The notes under the pieces were generated by a model. The model did no database searches. It had not been told where the DNA came from and worked only from the letters and a program-made list of their open reading frames with translations. 18,829 nucleotides of DNA from BMS3B sp964501105 (GTDB taxonomy: Archaea > Hydrothermarchaeota > Hydrothermarchaeia > Hydrothermarchaeales > BMS3B): NCBI GenBank assembly GCA_964501105.1, contig CAZCRG010000024.1, positions 1-18,829 of the forward strand. Reading direction: 5' to 3'. The position numbers were made by a program, and so were the translations under genes. Shown here in pieces: positions 1 to 5,512 of this stretch (positions are counted from its first letter, which is position 1; each line of letters starts with the position of its first letter).

Positions 1-136
1 CGGTCCGGATAGCCTGTGGAGAGGCGAACCTCTGCCTAGGCCGGCTGAGAGAGCTGCCGATGATGGTAAGTTCCCTCTGTGAAGCAGGAAGCTCCGTCCG
101 TAATGGCGGGGTAGTTCACTATAAAATGGGAAGAAT
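1..136 (+). ncRNA. Right end of an IS605/TnpB-type element and its omega (reRNA) guide RNA region
   Basis: The stretch is rich in short hairpins: GAGG/CCTC around 20-32 and a stem at about 91-110 (CCGTC pairing with GGCGG) followed by GTAGTTCAC at 111-119. A GAAGC-stem-GTAGTTCAC tail is, as I recall it, the characteristic right end of many archaeal and clostridial IS200/IS605-family elements. In characterised TnpB systems the omega RNA is transcribed across the tnpB 3' end, its scaffold finishes at the element boundary, and the next roughly 16 bases of flanking DNA are the guide. Here the boundary would be at 119/120 and the guide about 120-136 (TATAAAATGGGAAGAAT). A second, decayed right end with the same GTAGTTCAC lies on the minus strand at 16534-16542. 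Expression and an intact partner nuclease are unproven. Confidence 0.6.
2..82 (+). pseudogene. 3' end of a TnpB-like (IS605/IS1341-type) gene, cut by the window edge
   Basis: One reading frame is open from base 2 to a TGA at 80-82 and reads GPDSLWRGEPLPRPAERAAD then DGKFPL. Tails of this kind, rich in Pro, Arg and Glu after the RuvC/zinc-ribbon core, are common on archaeal TnpB proteins, and the frame ends inside the right-end structure described in the next entry, as expected where tnpB overlaps its own guide RNA. The catalytic core lies to the left of the window, so I cannot say whether the gene is intact. The call rests mainly on the right end that follows; the peptide alone is too short to be diagnostic. 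Confidence 0.45.
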
Positions 137-164
137 AGAAAATCAAAATTAATTCTGGAGGTAT

Positions 165-305
165 TCACTCCTCCATTCCCCTCATATATTTATCATAAAC
201 ACAGAGCTTCTCAACTTCTTTTCTTTCAACTCCACATTTATAGCGGGTTAATCCATCGCAGTAGTTTACGGGTATGGGACAGTTTTCGCATTTGCTGTAG
301 TCCAT
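165..305 (-). CDS. Small cysteine-rich protein, 46 aa, possible metal-binding protein
   Basis: A minus-strand frame runs from ATG at 305-303 to TGA at 167-165 and encodes 46 residues beginning MDYSKCENCPIPVNYCDGLT. Cysteines fall at 6, 9, 16, 24 and 34, with a CxxC pair followed by single cysteines, a spacing that suggests a small zinc- or iron-binding fold. The body is charged and not low-complexity, and the hydrophilic C terminus ends RGMEE. There is an in-frame stop just upstream of the ATG and no clear SD, so it would be translated from a leaderless or weakly primed mRNA. It is divergent from the DUF116 gene, with 71 bp between the start codons. I do not recognise the family. A chance ORF cannot be excluded, but the cysteine density and compositional balance argue for a real gene. 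Confidence 0.5.
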   Translation of the reverse strand: MDYSKCENCPIPVNYCDGLTRYKCGVERKEVEKLCVYDKYMRGMEE

Positions 306-376
306 GTCTCATTGTTATTGAATAACAAAGGAAAAGTTTTTCTACTTCAACTCTTTACTAATTTTAAGGTGAAGGT

Positions 377-1075
377 ATGGATTATATCTACTCAATAATT
401 GGAAAAATTACTGTTATTGTCCTTACAGTACTTGTACTGCTCTTGGTCCTGTCTCTCATCCTGGGCGTGGTGCTGGTTAAAAAGAAAAAGCTCCTTTTCC
501 CTAGGATATTGCTCTTCACTGTGGACACCTTTTACCTTCAGTTCAAAAAGATAGCAAAAGCTTTTGGTCTCAGTGATAAGATAGTTGACCTTATTGGCAT
601 AGAGGTGAGAAACCATCTAAATGAGAATGAATTTGCAAAGATATCTCCTGAGGATAGAATTGTGGTGGTGCCCCAGTGCGTTCGTCACCCCAACTGTCCT
701 GCAAGGCTTGACTCCAGAACAGGTATAGACTGCAAGAGCTGCGGGCTCTGTATTGTTAAAGATTTGAAGGCAGAGGCTGAGAGGCTCGGCTACAAATTCT
801 ACATAGTGCCTGGAGGCAGCTTTGTTAAGAGAATAGTCAAGGCTGTAAGGCCAGGTGCAGCCCTTGGAATAGCCTGCCATCAGGATTTGAATATTGGCAT
901 GCACGAGATTTCAAGAGCTGAGTGTGTTGTAATGGGAGTTCCTCTTCTCAAGGATGGGTGCGTCAATACAGAGGTGGACATTCAGGAGGTCTTTAGAAAG
1001 CTCAGGCTTGGCCTTGAGAATATTAAAGAGGAAACAAAAAAGACTTCTTGCAGTCCTGAGAAATCAAGGGCATAG
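377..1075 (+). CDS. DUF116 family membrane-anchored cysteine-rich protein
   Basis: 232 residues. Residues about 8-34 are one strongly hydrophobic transmembrane segment followed by KKKK, so the rest most likely faces the cytoplasm. The soluble part carries a cysteine cluster at 101, 107, 119, 122 and 125 (PQCVRHPNCPAR, then DCKSCGLC), with further cysteines at 167, 183 and 195; this layout is that of the DUF116 family, found in methanogens and some anaerobic bacteria and of unknown function. The cluster could bind zinc or an Fe-S centre; that is inference. An SD-like AAGGTG (366-371) sits 5 nt before the ATG. The TatD-like gene follows 23 bp downstream on the same strand, so the two are probably cotranscribed. 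The conserved domain looks complete; the C-terminal tail after about residue 212 is charged and probably disordered. Confidence 0.85.
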   Translation: MDYIYSIIGKITVIVLTVLVLLLVLSLILGVVLVKKKKLLFPRILLFTVDTFYLQFKKIAKAFGLSDKIVDLIGIEVRNHLNENEFAKISPEDRIVVVPQCVRHPNCPARLDSRTGIDCKSCGLCIVKDLKAEAERLGYKFYIVPGGSFVKRIVKAVRPGAALGIACHQDLNIGMHEISRAECVVMGVPLLKDGCVNTEVDIQEVFRKLRLGLENIKEETKKTSCSPEKSRA

Positions 1076-1098
1076 TTCTGGCTTCAGGGGAACTCTTT

Positions 1099-1959
1099 AT
1101 GGCAGTAGAAGCTCGTATACCTATAGTTGATAACCACATACATCTGGATGAGATAAAGGGTTATGGTTTAGAGGCAGCTAAAAAGTTTAAGAGAGCTGGA
1201 GGAACTGCTATTTTTCTTGTGAGCAAGCTTACTAAGGATGTGGGCTGCTCTGGTGTGGCTCTTGAAAACTTTTCGAGGCTCTATGAAGAAACAGTAAATC
1301 TTGCAGGAAAAGTTGAAGAGCTGGGGATTAAAGTCTTCCCTGTTCTAGGCGTGCATCCCGCTGAGCTTCATTTTATGATTGAAGAGGTAGGCAGGGAGAA
1401 AGCTTTAGAGATTGCAAAGGCTGCAGTAGAGCTGGCTGGTGAGTTTATAGAGGAAAATAGGGCTGTGGCTCTCGGCGAAATTGGAAGGCCCCACTACACG
1501 GTGGATGAAGATATAAAGGAGGCATGCCATGAGCTTCTTTTATATGCCTTTGAGAAAGCAAGAGATTTAGACTGTGCTGTGCAGCTTCACACAGAGAGCA
1601 TTGACGAGAAGGCTTTCTGGGAGTTTTCTGAGCTTGCAGAAAGAGTGGGGCTTAAGAGTAATAGAGTGGTTAAACACTTTTCTCCACCTTTTATTGAAGC
1701 AGGTGAAAAAACTGGCGTGATGCCTTCAATAATAGCAAAGCGTAATAATATTCTTGAAGCTATTGGCAGTGGCACGAGGTTTTTGATGGAGAGTGATTAT
1801 ATAGATGACAGGCAAAGGCCTGGAGCAGTGCTTGGGCCCAAGAGTGTGCCAAGAGTTACTCTTGCTCTTCTCAGAGAGGGGATAATTGATGAAGATGCAG
1901 TCTATAAGATTCATAAGGAGAATATTGAAAAGGTTTACGGAGTAGAGATTGACTTCTAA
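1099..1959 (+). CDS. TatD-like metal-dependent hydrolase
   Basis: 286 residues with the amidohydrolase TIM-barrel pattern of the TatD family: HxH metal ligands at H13/H15 (DNHIHLDE), GVHPAEL near 85-90, the bridging glutamate E127 in ALGEIG, H164 in QLHTES, H193 in VKHFSPP and the final aspartate D233 in ESDYIDD. TatD proteins are divalent-metal nucleases or phosphoesterases; this longer archaeal branch is not well characterised and its substrate cannot be read from sequence. The ATG follows a weak GGGG (1087-1090) and the upstream gene ends 23 bp before. The gene is intact. Downstream lies the repeat array, so transcription probably ends shortly after 1959, although I see no clean U-tract before the N gap. 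Confidence 0.82.
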   Translation: MAVEARIPIVDNHIHLDEIKGYGLEAAKKFKRAGGTAIFLVSKLTKDVGCSGVALENFSRLYEETVNLAGKVEELGIKVFPVLGVHPAELHFMIEEVGREKALEIAKAAVELAGEFIEENRAVALGEIGRPHYTVDEDIKEACHELLLYAFEKARDLDCAVQLHTESIDEKAFWEFSELAERVGLKSNRVVKHFSPPFIEAGEKTGVMPSIIAKRNNILEAIGSGTRFLMESDYIDDRQRPGAVLGPKSVPRVTLALLREGIIDEDAVYKIHKENIEKVYGVEIDF

Positions 1960-1978
1960 AGAAGGGACTTATATTTCT

Positions 1979-2312
1979 GAATCTGTTGCGTAAGCAACCG
2001 GGGTTCGAGGAAGGGGGTNNNNNNNNNNNNNNNNNNNNNNNNNNNNNNNNNNNNNNNNNNNNNNNNNNNNNNNNNNNNNNNNNNNNNNNNNNNNNNNNNN
2101 NNNNNNNNNNNNNNNNNNTCCAATATTTAGTACCCTTATAAACCCCCTTCTATTATATTTAAGAATCTACGGCGATAGCCGTCTGGGGTGTAGAGAGGGG
2201 GTTCCAATATTTAGTACCCTTATAAACCCCCTTCTATTATATTTAAGAATCTACGGCTTTTAGCCGTGGGGGTGTAGAGAGGGGTGAAACCCCCTTCTAT
2301 AGTATTTATTTA
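1979..2312 (+). repeat. 84-bp tandem repeat array with variable hairpins, interrupted by an assembly gap
   Basis: Two nearly identical units start at 2119 and 2203, exactly 84 bp apart. Each reads TCCAATATTTAGTACCC, TTATAAACCCCC, TTCTATTATATTTAAGAATCT, a short hairpin, then GGGGTGTAGAGAGGGG(G). The hairpins differ in loop and length but keep pairing: ACGGC-gata-GCCGT at 2169-2182 and ACGGCT-ttt-AGCCGT at 2253-2267. Before the gap, 1979-2018 holds GAATCT, a different stem GTTGC-gtaa-GCAAC (1985-1998) and CGGGGTTCGAGGAAGGGGGT. A truncated third unit (about 2283-2312) lacks the TCCAATATTTAGTACC core. GGGGGTT and AACCCCC flanking that core can also pair into a larger stem. An inverted relative lies at 13344-13405. 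The family is unknown to me. Confidence 0.85.
2019..2118. other. Assembly gap of exactly 100 N
   Basis: One hundred consecutive N lie inside the tandem repeat; 100 is the usual placeholder for a gap of unknown length. The left flank ends AAGGGGGT and the right flank begins TCCAATATTTAG. Joined directly they give AAGGGGGTTCCAATATTTAG, which occurs uninterrupted (reverse complement) at 13361-13380. The true gap may therefore be zero or a whole number of repeat units. Confidence 0.97.
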
Positions 2313-2368
2313 AATGGTTACCCCTCAGGCTATGTAGAGTATTTAAATACTATTTAAATGGAGGTAAC
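2301..2368 (+). promoter_or_regulatory. TBP promoter with duplicated TATA-like boxes and a palindrome
   Basis: Three AT-rich boxes precede the TBP gene: TATTTATTTAAAT (2303-2315), GTATTTAAATAC (2339-2350, a perfect 12-bp palindrome) and TATTTAAAT (2351-2359). The last overlaps the usual leader position and lies right before the SD GGAGGT (2360-2365), so it is too close to serve as a TATA box for a leadered transcript. The 2303-2315 box is well placed as the TATA element. The palindrome and the second box could be sites for TBP itself or a repressor; that is inference. Confidence 0.5.
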
Positions 2369-2371
2369 ATG

Positions 2372-2911
2372 ATGGGCAATGTGACTATTGAGAACGTTGT
2401 TGCTTCAACATCTCTTGGGCAGAAGTTCGACTTAGGGTTAATAACAGTGAGTCTTGACAAAGTTGAGTACGAGCCTGAGCAGTTTCCCGGTCTGGTTCAT
2501 CATCTTGATGAACCAAAGGCAGCAGCTTTAATTTTTGGATCAGGAAAGATAGTATGCACTGGAGCAAAAAGTATAGAGGAAGCCACCCTTGCAATCCACA
2601 GAACAATTGATAAAATAAGAAGTGCAGGTATAGAGATAAATACAGAACCTGAGATTGTGGTTCAGAATGTAGTAGCCACTGCCAACCTGAATGCCGAACT
2701 CAATCTTGATGCCATAGCTATAGCTCTTGACAACACAGAATATGAGCCAGAGCAGTTCCCTGGACTGGTTTACAGAATGGAAGACCCCAAGGTGGTGCTT
2801 CTTCTCTTCGGCTCAGGAAAGATTGTATGCACAGGAGCAAAGAGTATAGATGATGCTGAGAGGGCTACTGAGAATGTTAGGAAAACCCTACAGGAGCTGG
2901 GTTTAATATAG
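2372..2911 (+). CDS. tbp: TATA-box-binding protein (TBP)
   Basis: About 179 residues forming the two direct repeats of the TBP saddle: one at about 4-88 with EYEPEQFPGLVHHLDEPKAA and SGKIVCTGAKSIEEA, the other at about 94-178 with EYEPEQFPGLVYRMEDPKVV and SGKIVCTGAKSIDDA. It binds the TATA element and, with TFB, recruits RNA polymerase. Length is that of standard archaeal TBP. Two ATGs are adjacent (2369, 2372); the SD GGAGGT ends at 2365, leaving 3 nt to the first and 6 nt to the second, and the other SD-led genes here use 5-9 nt, so I take the second. aIF2-beta starts 10 nt after the stop, suggesting an operon of basal transcription and translation factors. Confidence 0.96.
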   Translation: MGNVTIENVVASTSLGQKFDLGLITVSLDKVEYEPEQFPGLVHHLDEPKAAALIFGSGKIVCTGAKSIEEATLAIHRTIDKIRSAGIEINTEPEIVVQNVVATANLNAELNLDAIAIALDNTEYEPEQFPGLVYRMEDPKVVLLLFGSGKIVCTGAKSIDDAERATENVRKTLQELGLI

Positions 2912-2921
2912 GGCGAGACAC

Positions 2922-3563
2922 ATGGCGATTTCAGAATACGACTATGAGACTTTACTTGAAAAGGCCTATGAGGAACTCCCTGAAAAGGTTAAAGAGCACT
3001 CCCGCTTTGAACCTCCTGTGATTACCTCGCTAATTCAGGGTAAAATTACTGTGGTTCAGAACCTTGCTGAGGTTGCAAAGGCTGTGAACAGGAATCCAGA
3101 GATGCTCACAAAGTGGCTTCTCAAGGAGCTTGGAACCTCTGGAGTTTTTGAAGGAGGTCACCTCATAGTCAAGGGTCAGTTCAGACAGCCCCAGATACAG
3201 GAGAAGTTTCTGGCCTTTTTGAATCAGTATGTTATCTGTCCTGAATGCGGCAGGCCTGATACAAAGATTGTAAAGGAGGACAGAGTTAATTTTCTCAAGT
3301 GCGAAGCCTGTGGTTCGAGACATCCTCTTGGAGGTATAAGATTCTCAACAAGGAAGGTTGAGAAGAAGTTCAAGCCCTCAGTGGGTGAAGAGATAGTTGT
3401 GGACATAACAAGCACAGGTAAGAAGGGCGACGGCGTTGCTCATTCTGGAGACTATATAATCTATGTGAGAGGCGGTGTGAGAAAAGGACAGAAGGTTAAG
3501 GCAAAGATTACAGGCGTTCAGGGAACAAGAGTCTTTGCTCAGGCACTGGAAATAGTGCAATGA
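2922..3563 (+). CDS. Translation initiation factor aIF2 beta subunit with C-terminal TRAM domain
   Basis: 213 residues. Residues 1-140 are aIF2-beta: N-terminal helix, alpha-beta core, and the zinc ribbon C106-x2-C109 ... C127-x2-C130 (CPECGRPDTK, CEACGSRHPLGG). In the aIF2 heterotrimer with alpha and gamma this subunit helps deliver initiator Met-tRNA to the small ribosomal subunit. Residues about 152-213 form a TRAM domain (VGEEIVVDITSTGKKGDGVA ... RGGVRKGQKVKAKI), a small RNA-binding beta barrel. The same fusion is, as I recall, seen in Methanosarcina-type euryarchaea, so it is lineage-informative rather than unique. The SD is weak; proximity to the TBP stop suggests translational coupling. 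The 3' end overlaps the next gene by 4 nt (ATGA). Confidence 0.93.
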   Translation: MAISEYDYETLLEKAYEELPEKVKEHSRFEPPVITSLIQGKITVVQNLAEVAKAVNRNPEMLTKWLLKELGTSGVFEGGHLIVKGQFRQPQIQEKFLAFLNQYVICPECGRPDTKIVKEDRVNFLKCEACGSRHPLGGIRFSTRKVEKKFKPSVGEEIVVDITSTGKKGDGVAHSGDYIIYVRGGVRKGQKVKAKITGVQGTRVFAQALEIVQ

Positions 3564-4252
3564 TAAAGGGTCTCCTTTTTGATATAGACGATACCCTCTA
3601 CGATAGCACCACCCTTGCTGAGATGGCAAGGAGAAACTCAGTAAGGGCAATGATAGACTCAGGGCTCCCGGTGAAGGATGAGCAGGAGGTCTATGAGAAG
3701 CTCCAGCACATCATAAAAACCTTTGGCTCCAACTATCCAAAGCACTATGATGAGCTTCTCGAATATTTAAATATCTCCTGGAACCCCAAGATTGTTGCGG
3801 CAGGCGTGGTTGCCTATGAGCACACCAAGTTTGGCTACCTGAAGCCCTATCCAGGGGTTGTTCCTGCTCTCATTGAGCTCAAGAAGAGCTTCAAGCTTGG
3901 AGTTGTCTCCAACGGTATAGCTATAAAGCAGTGGGAGAAGCTGATAGGCCTGGGCTTGCACCACTTTTTTGATACTGTTGTTACTTCAGAGGAAGCTGGC
4001 GTTGAGAAGCCCTCAGAGGAGATATTCTTTCTGGCAGCAGAGAAGCTGGGGCTTGAGCCAGAGGAGTGTCTCATGATAGGCGACAGAGTTAAAGTGGATA
4101 TTGCAGGGGCAAAGTCTGCTGGGATGAAAACTCTCTGGTTCAGAAAGGGTAAATATGCTGAAGTTAAACCTGAGAGGGAGAAGGAGAGACCTGATTATAT
4201 AATAGGGAGTTATTTTGAGCTAATTCCTCTCATTAAGAAAATTACTCAATAA
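3560..4252 (+). CDS. HAD superfamily hydrolase (subfamily IA, TIGR02253-like)
   Basis: 230 residues with all four HAD motifs: nucleophile DxD at D8/D10 (LLFDIDDTLYD), motif II S117 in VVSNG, motif III K150 in GVEKPS, and motif IV D175/D180 (IGDRVKVD). A helical cap lies between about 15 and 95. The sequence style (FDIDDTLYDST, ARRNSV, MIDSGLPV) matches the archaeal TIGR02253 group of subfamily IA phosphatases. The substrate is probably a small phosphorylated metabolite and cannot be named. It overlaps aIF2-beta by 4 nt, implying translational coupling, though nothing about its function explains the link to initiation. Its 3' end overlaps the convergent tfx gene by 11 bp (4242-4252). Confidence 0.9.
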   Translation: MIKGLLFDIDDTLYDSTTLAEMARRNSVRAMIDSGLPVKDEQEVYEKLQHIIKTFGSNYPKHYDELLEYLNISWNPKIVAAGVVAYEHTKFGYLKPYPGVVPALIELKKSFKLGVVSNGIAIKQWEKLIGLGLHHFFDTVVTSEEAGVEKPSEEIFFLAAEKLGLEPEECLMIGDRVKVDIAGAKSAGMKTLWFRKGKYAEVKPEREKERPDYIIGSYFELIPLIKKITQ

Positions 4253-4643
4253 GTACTCCGCCGTCTTTGAGAATTGTTATCTCAATTTTGTCCTGAACTA
4301 CTCTGCCTGAGATTTTATCAGGAACTCTTCTTTTAATCTTATCAATCAGCGAGAGAGTATTCTCCTTCACCTTTATATTGCAGCTGGTGGCGCAGGAGAA
4401 AACCTCCCTGGGCACATTGAAGATATCCTCACCCTTCTTGATTTCAATTACCATGGGAGCACCAATCTTTCTGAAGAGCTCAAGAGTTGCCTTCGCCTTC
4501 TGCACATTCTTCCTGGCCCTCTTTTCGGTTATACTTATATTCGCTCTGGTGGTGCCCAGCATCTCAGCTATTGCTGCCTGAGTATAACCTTTTGCTCTAA
4601 GCTCCAGGATTTTTATCTGCATAGGCGTGAGAAAGGTTTCCAT
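4242..4643 (-). CDS. tfx: Tfx family DNA-binding transcriptional regulator
   Basis: 133 residues. The N terminus (about 5-45, TPMQIKILELRAKGYTQAAI then AEMLGTTRANISITEKRARK) is a helix-turn-helix of the LuxR/sigma-4-like type. The C-terminal domain has the Tfx hallmark: IGAPMVIEIKKGEDIFNVPR, a CATSCN cysteine pair near 83-87, and a basic, beta-rich tail. Tfx was described in Methanothermobacter as binding the promoter of the fmd (molybdenum formylmethanofuran dehydrogenase) operon; most homologues have no known target and no fmd gene is in this window. There is no SD before the ATG (4643) and a TATA-like element about 22-30 nt upstream, consistent with a leaderless transcript. It is divergent from hisF across a 67-bp region. 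Confidence 0.92.
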   Translation of the reverse strand: METFLTPMQIKILELRAKGYTQAAIAEMLGTTRANISITEKRARKNVQKAKATLELFRKIGAPMVIEIKKGEDIFNVPREVFSCATSCNIKVKENTLSLIDKIKRRVPDKISGRVVQDKIEITILKDGGVLIE

Positions 4644-4710
4644 GTTATTACTTTTATTATTGAGAATTTAAACTTTTCAATAGTTAAGTTCAGCTGATAG
4701 GGAGGTATCT
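4644..4710. promoter_or_regulatory. Divergent tfx/hisF promoter region sharing one TATA-like element, with hisF SD
   Basis: The 67-bp space holds a single strong AT element, AATTTAAAC (4665-4673), whose core TTTAAA is self-complementary and therefore readable on both strands. It lies about 22-30 nt before the tfx ATG, fitting a leaderless tfx mRNA, and about 38-46 nt before the hisF ATG, fitting a short leader. The hisF SD GGAGG (4701-4705) has a 5-nt spacer. Shared use of the element is inference. Confidence 0.5.
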
Positions 4711-5511
4711 ATGCTTACTAAGAGAATTATACCCTGTCTGGATGTTAAGGATGGAAGAGTGGTTAAGGGAGTTCACTTTAAGAATCTGAGAGATGCCGGC
4801 TCGCCTGTTGAGCTTGCTCAGACTTACAACGAACAGGGTGCAGATGAGCTGGTTTTTCTTGATATAAGTGCAAGTCACGAAGGCAGAAAGACTATGGTTA
4901 AGGTAGTTGAGGATACAGCTGACCAGGTATTTATCCCCCTCACAGTTGGAGGCGGAATAAGTGAGGTGGAGGATATAAGGAGGATTCTCAAGGCTGGGGC
5001 AGATAAGGTGGCTATTAATACTGCTGGAGTTAAAAATCCTGAAATTCTTGCCCAGGGGGCGAGGCGCTTTGGAAGTCAGTGTATAGTCTCAGCCATAGAT
5101 GCCAAGAGGGTTTATGAGGATAGAGAGGACAGGTATGTCTTTGAGACTCCGAAAGGAAAATGCTGGTTTGAGGTTTATATTTATGGCGGAAGGAAGCCAA
5201 CAGGTATAGATGCTGTAGCCTGGGCAAAAGAAGTTGAGAGGCTGGGTGCGGGAGAGATTCTTCTCACCAGCATGGATGCCGACGGCACAAAGGATGGCTT
5301 TGATATTGAGCTTACAAAGGCTATATCAGAAGCCACAAATATACCTGTTATAGCAAGTGGTGGCGCAGGAGAGCTTGAGCATTTCTATGAAGCCTTTGCC
5401 CTCGGCAAGGCTGATGCAGCTCTTGCAGCTTCAATCTTTCACTATCAGGAGTATACTGTTGGGGATATAAAGGAGTACCTCAAGGAGAAAGGCATTCCTG
5501 TGAGGCTTTGA
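4711..5511 (+). CDS. hisF: Imidazole glycerol phosphate synthase, cyclase subunit HisF
   Basis: 266 residues forming the (beta/alpha)8 barrel that takes ammonia from HisH and converts PRFAR to imidazole glycerol phosphate and AICAR. Catalytic aspartates are visible at D11 (IPCLDVKDG) and D130 (SAIDAKR). Phosphate-binding loops are present: VGGGIS near 79-84, INTAGV near 102-107 and ASGGAGELEHF in the C-terminal half. The protein is slightly longer than the usual 250-odd residues because of extra sequence after D130 (about 134-150) before the conserved GGRKPTGID. The start follows a good SD. The next gene, a metal transporter, starts one base after the stop, with hisH after it, so the three are one operon. 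Confidence 0.97.
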   Translation: MLTKRIIPCLDVKDGRVVKGVHFKNLRDAGSPVELAQTYNEQGADELVFLDISASHEGRKTMVKVVEDTADQVFIPLTVGGGISEVEDIRRILKAGADKVAINTAGVKNPEILAQGARRFGSQCIVSAIDAKRVYEDREDRYVFETPKGKCWFEVYIYGGRKPTGIDAVAWAKEVERLGAGEILLTSMDADGTKDGFDIELTKAISEATNIPVIASGGAGELEHFYEAFALGKADAALAASIFHYQEYTVGDIKEYLKEKGIPVRL

Positions 5512-5512
5512 G

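Noticed and set aside
1995..2018. GGGTTCGAGG as a tRNA T-arm
   Set aside because: The T-loop-like GGTTCGA is not followed by bases able to close a 5-bp T stem, and no acceptor, D or anticodon arms surround it.
1979..2312. Repeat array as a CRISPR array
   Set aside because: The parts between conserved blocks are short hairpins with related flanks, not unrelated spacers of constant length; only two full units are seen and no cas gene is in the window.
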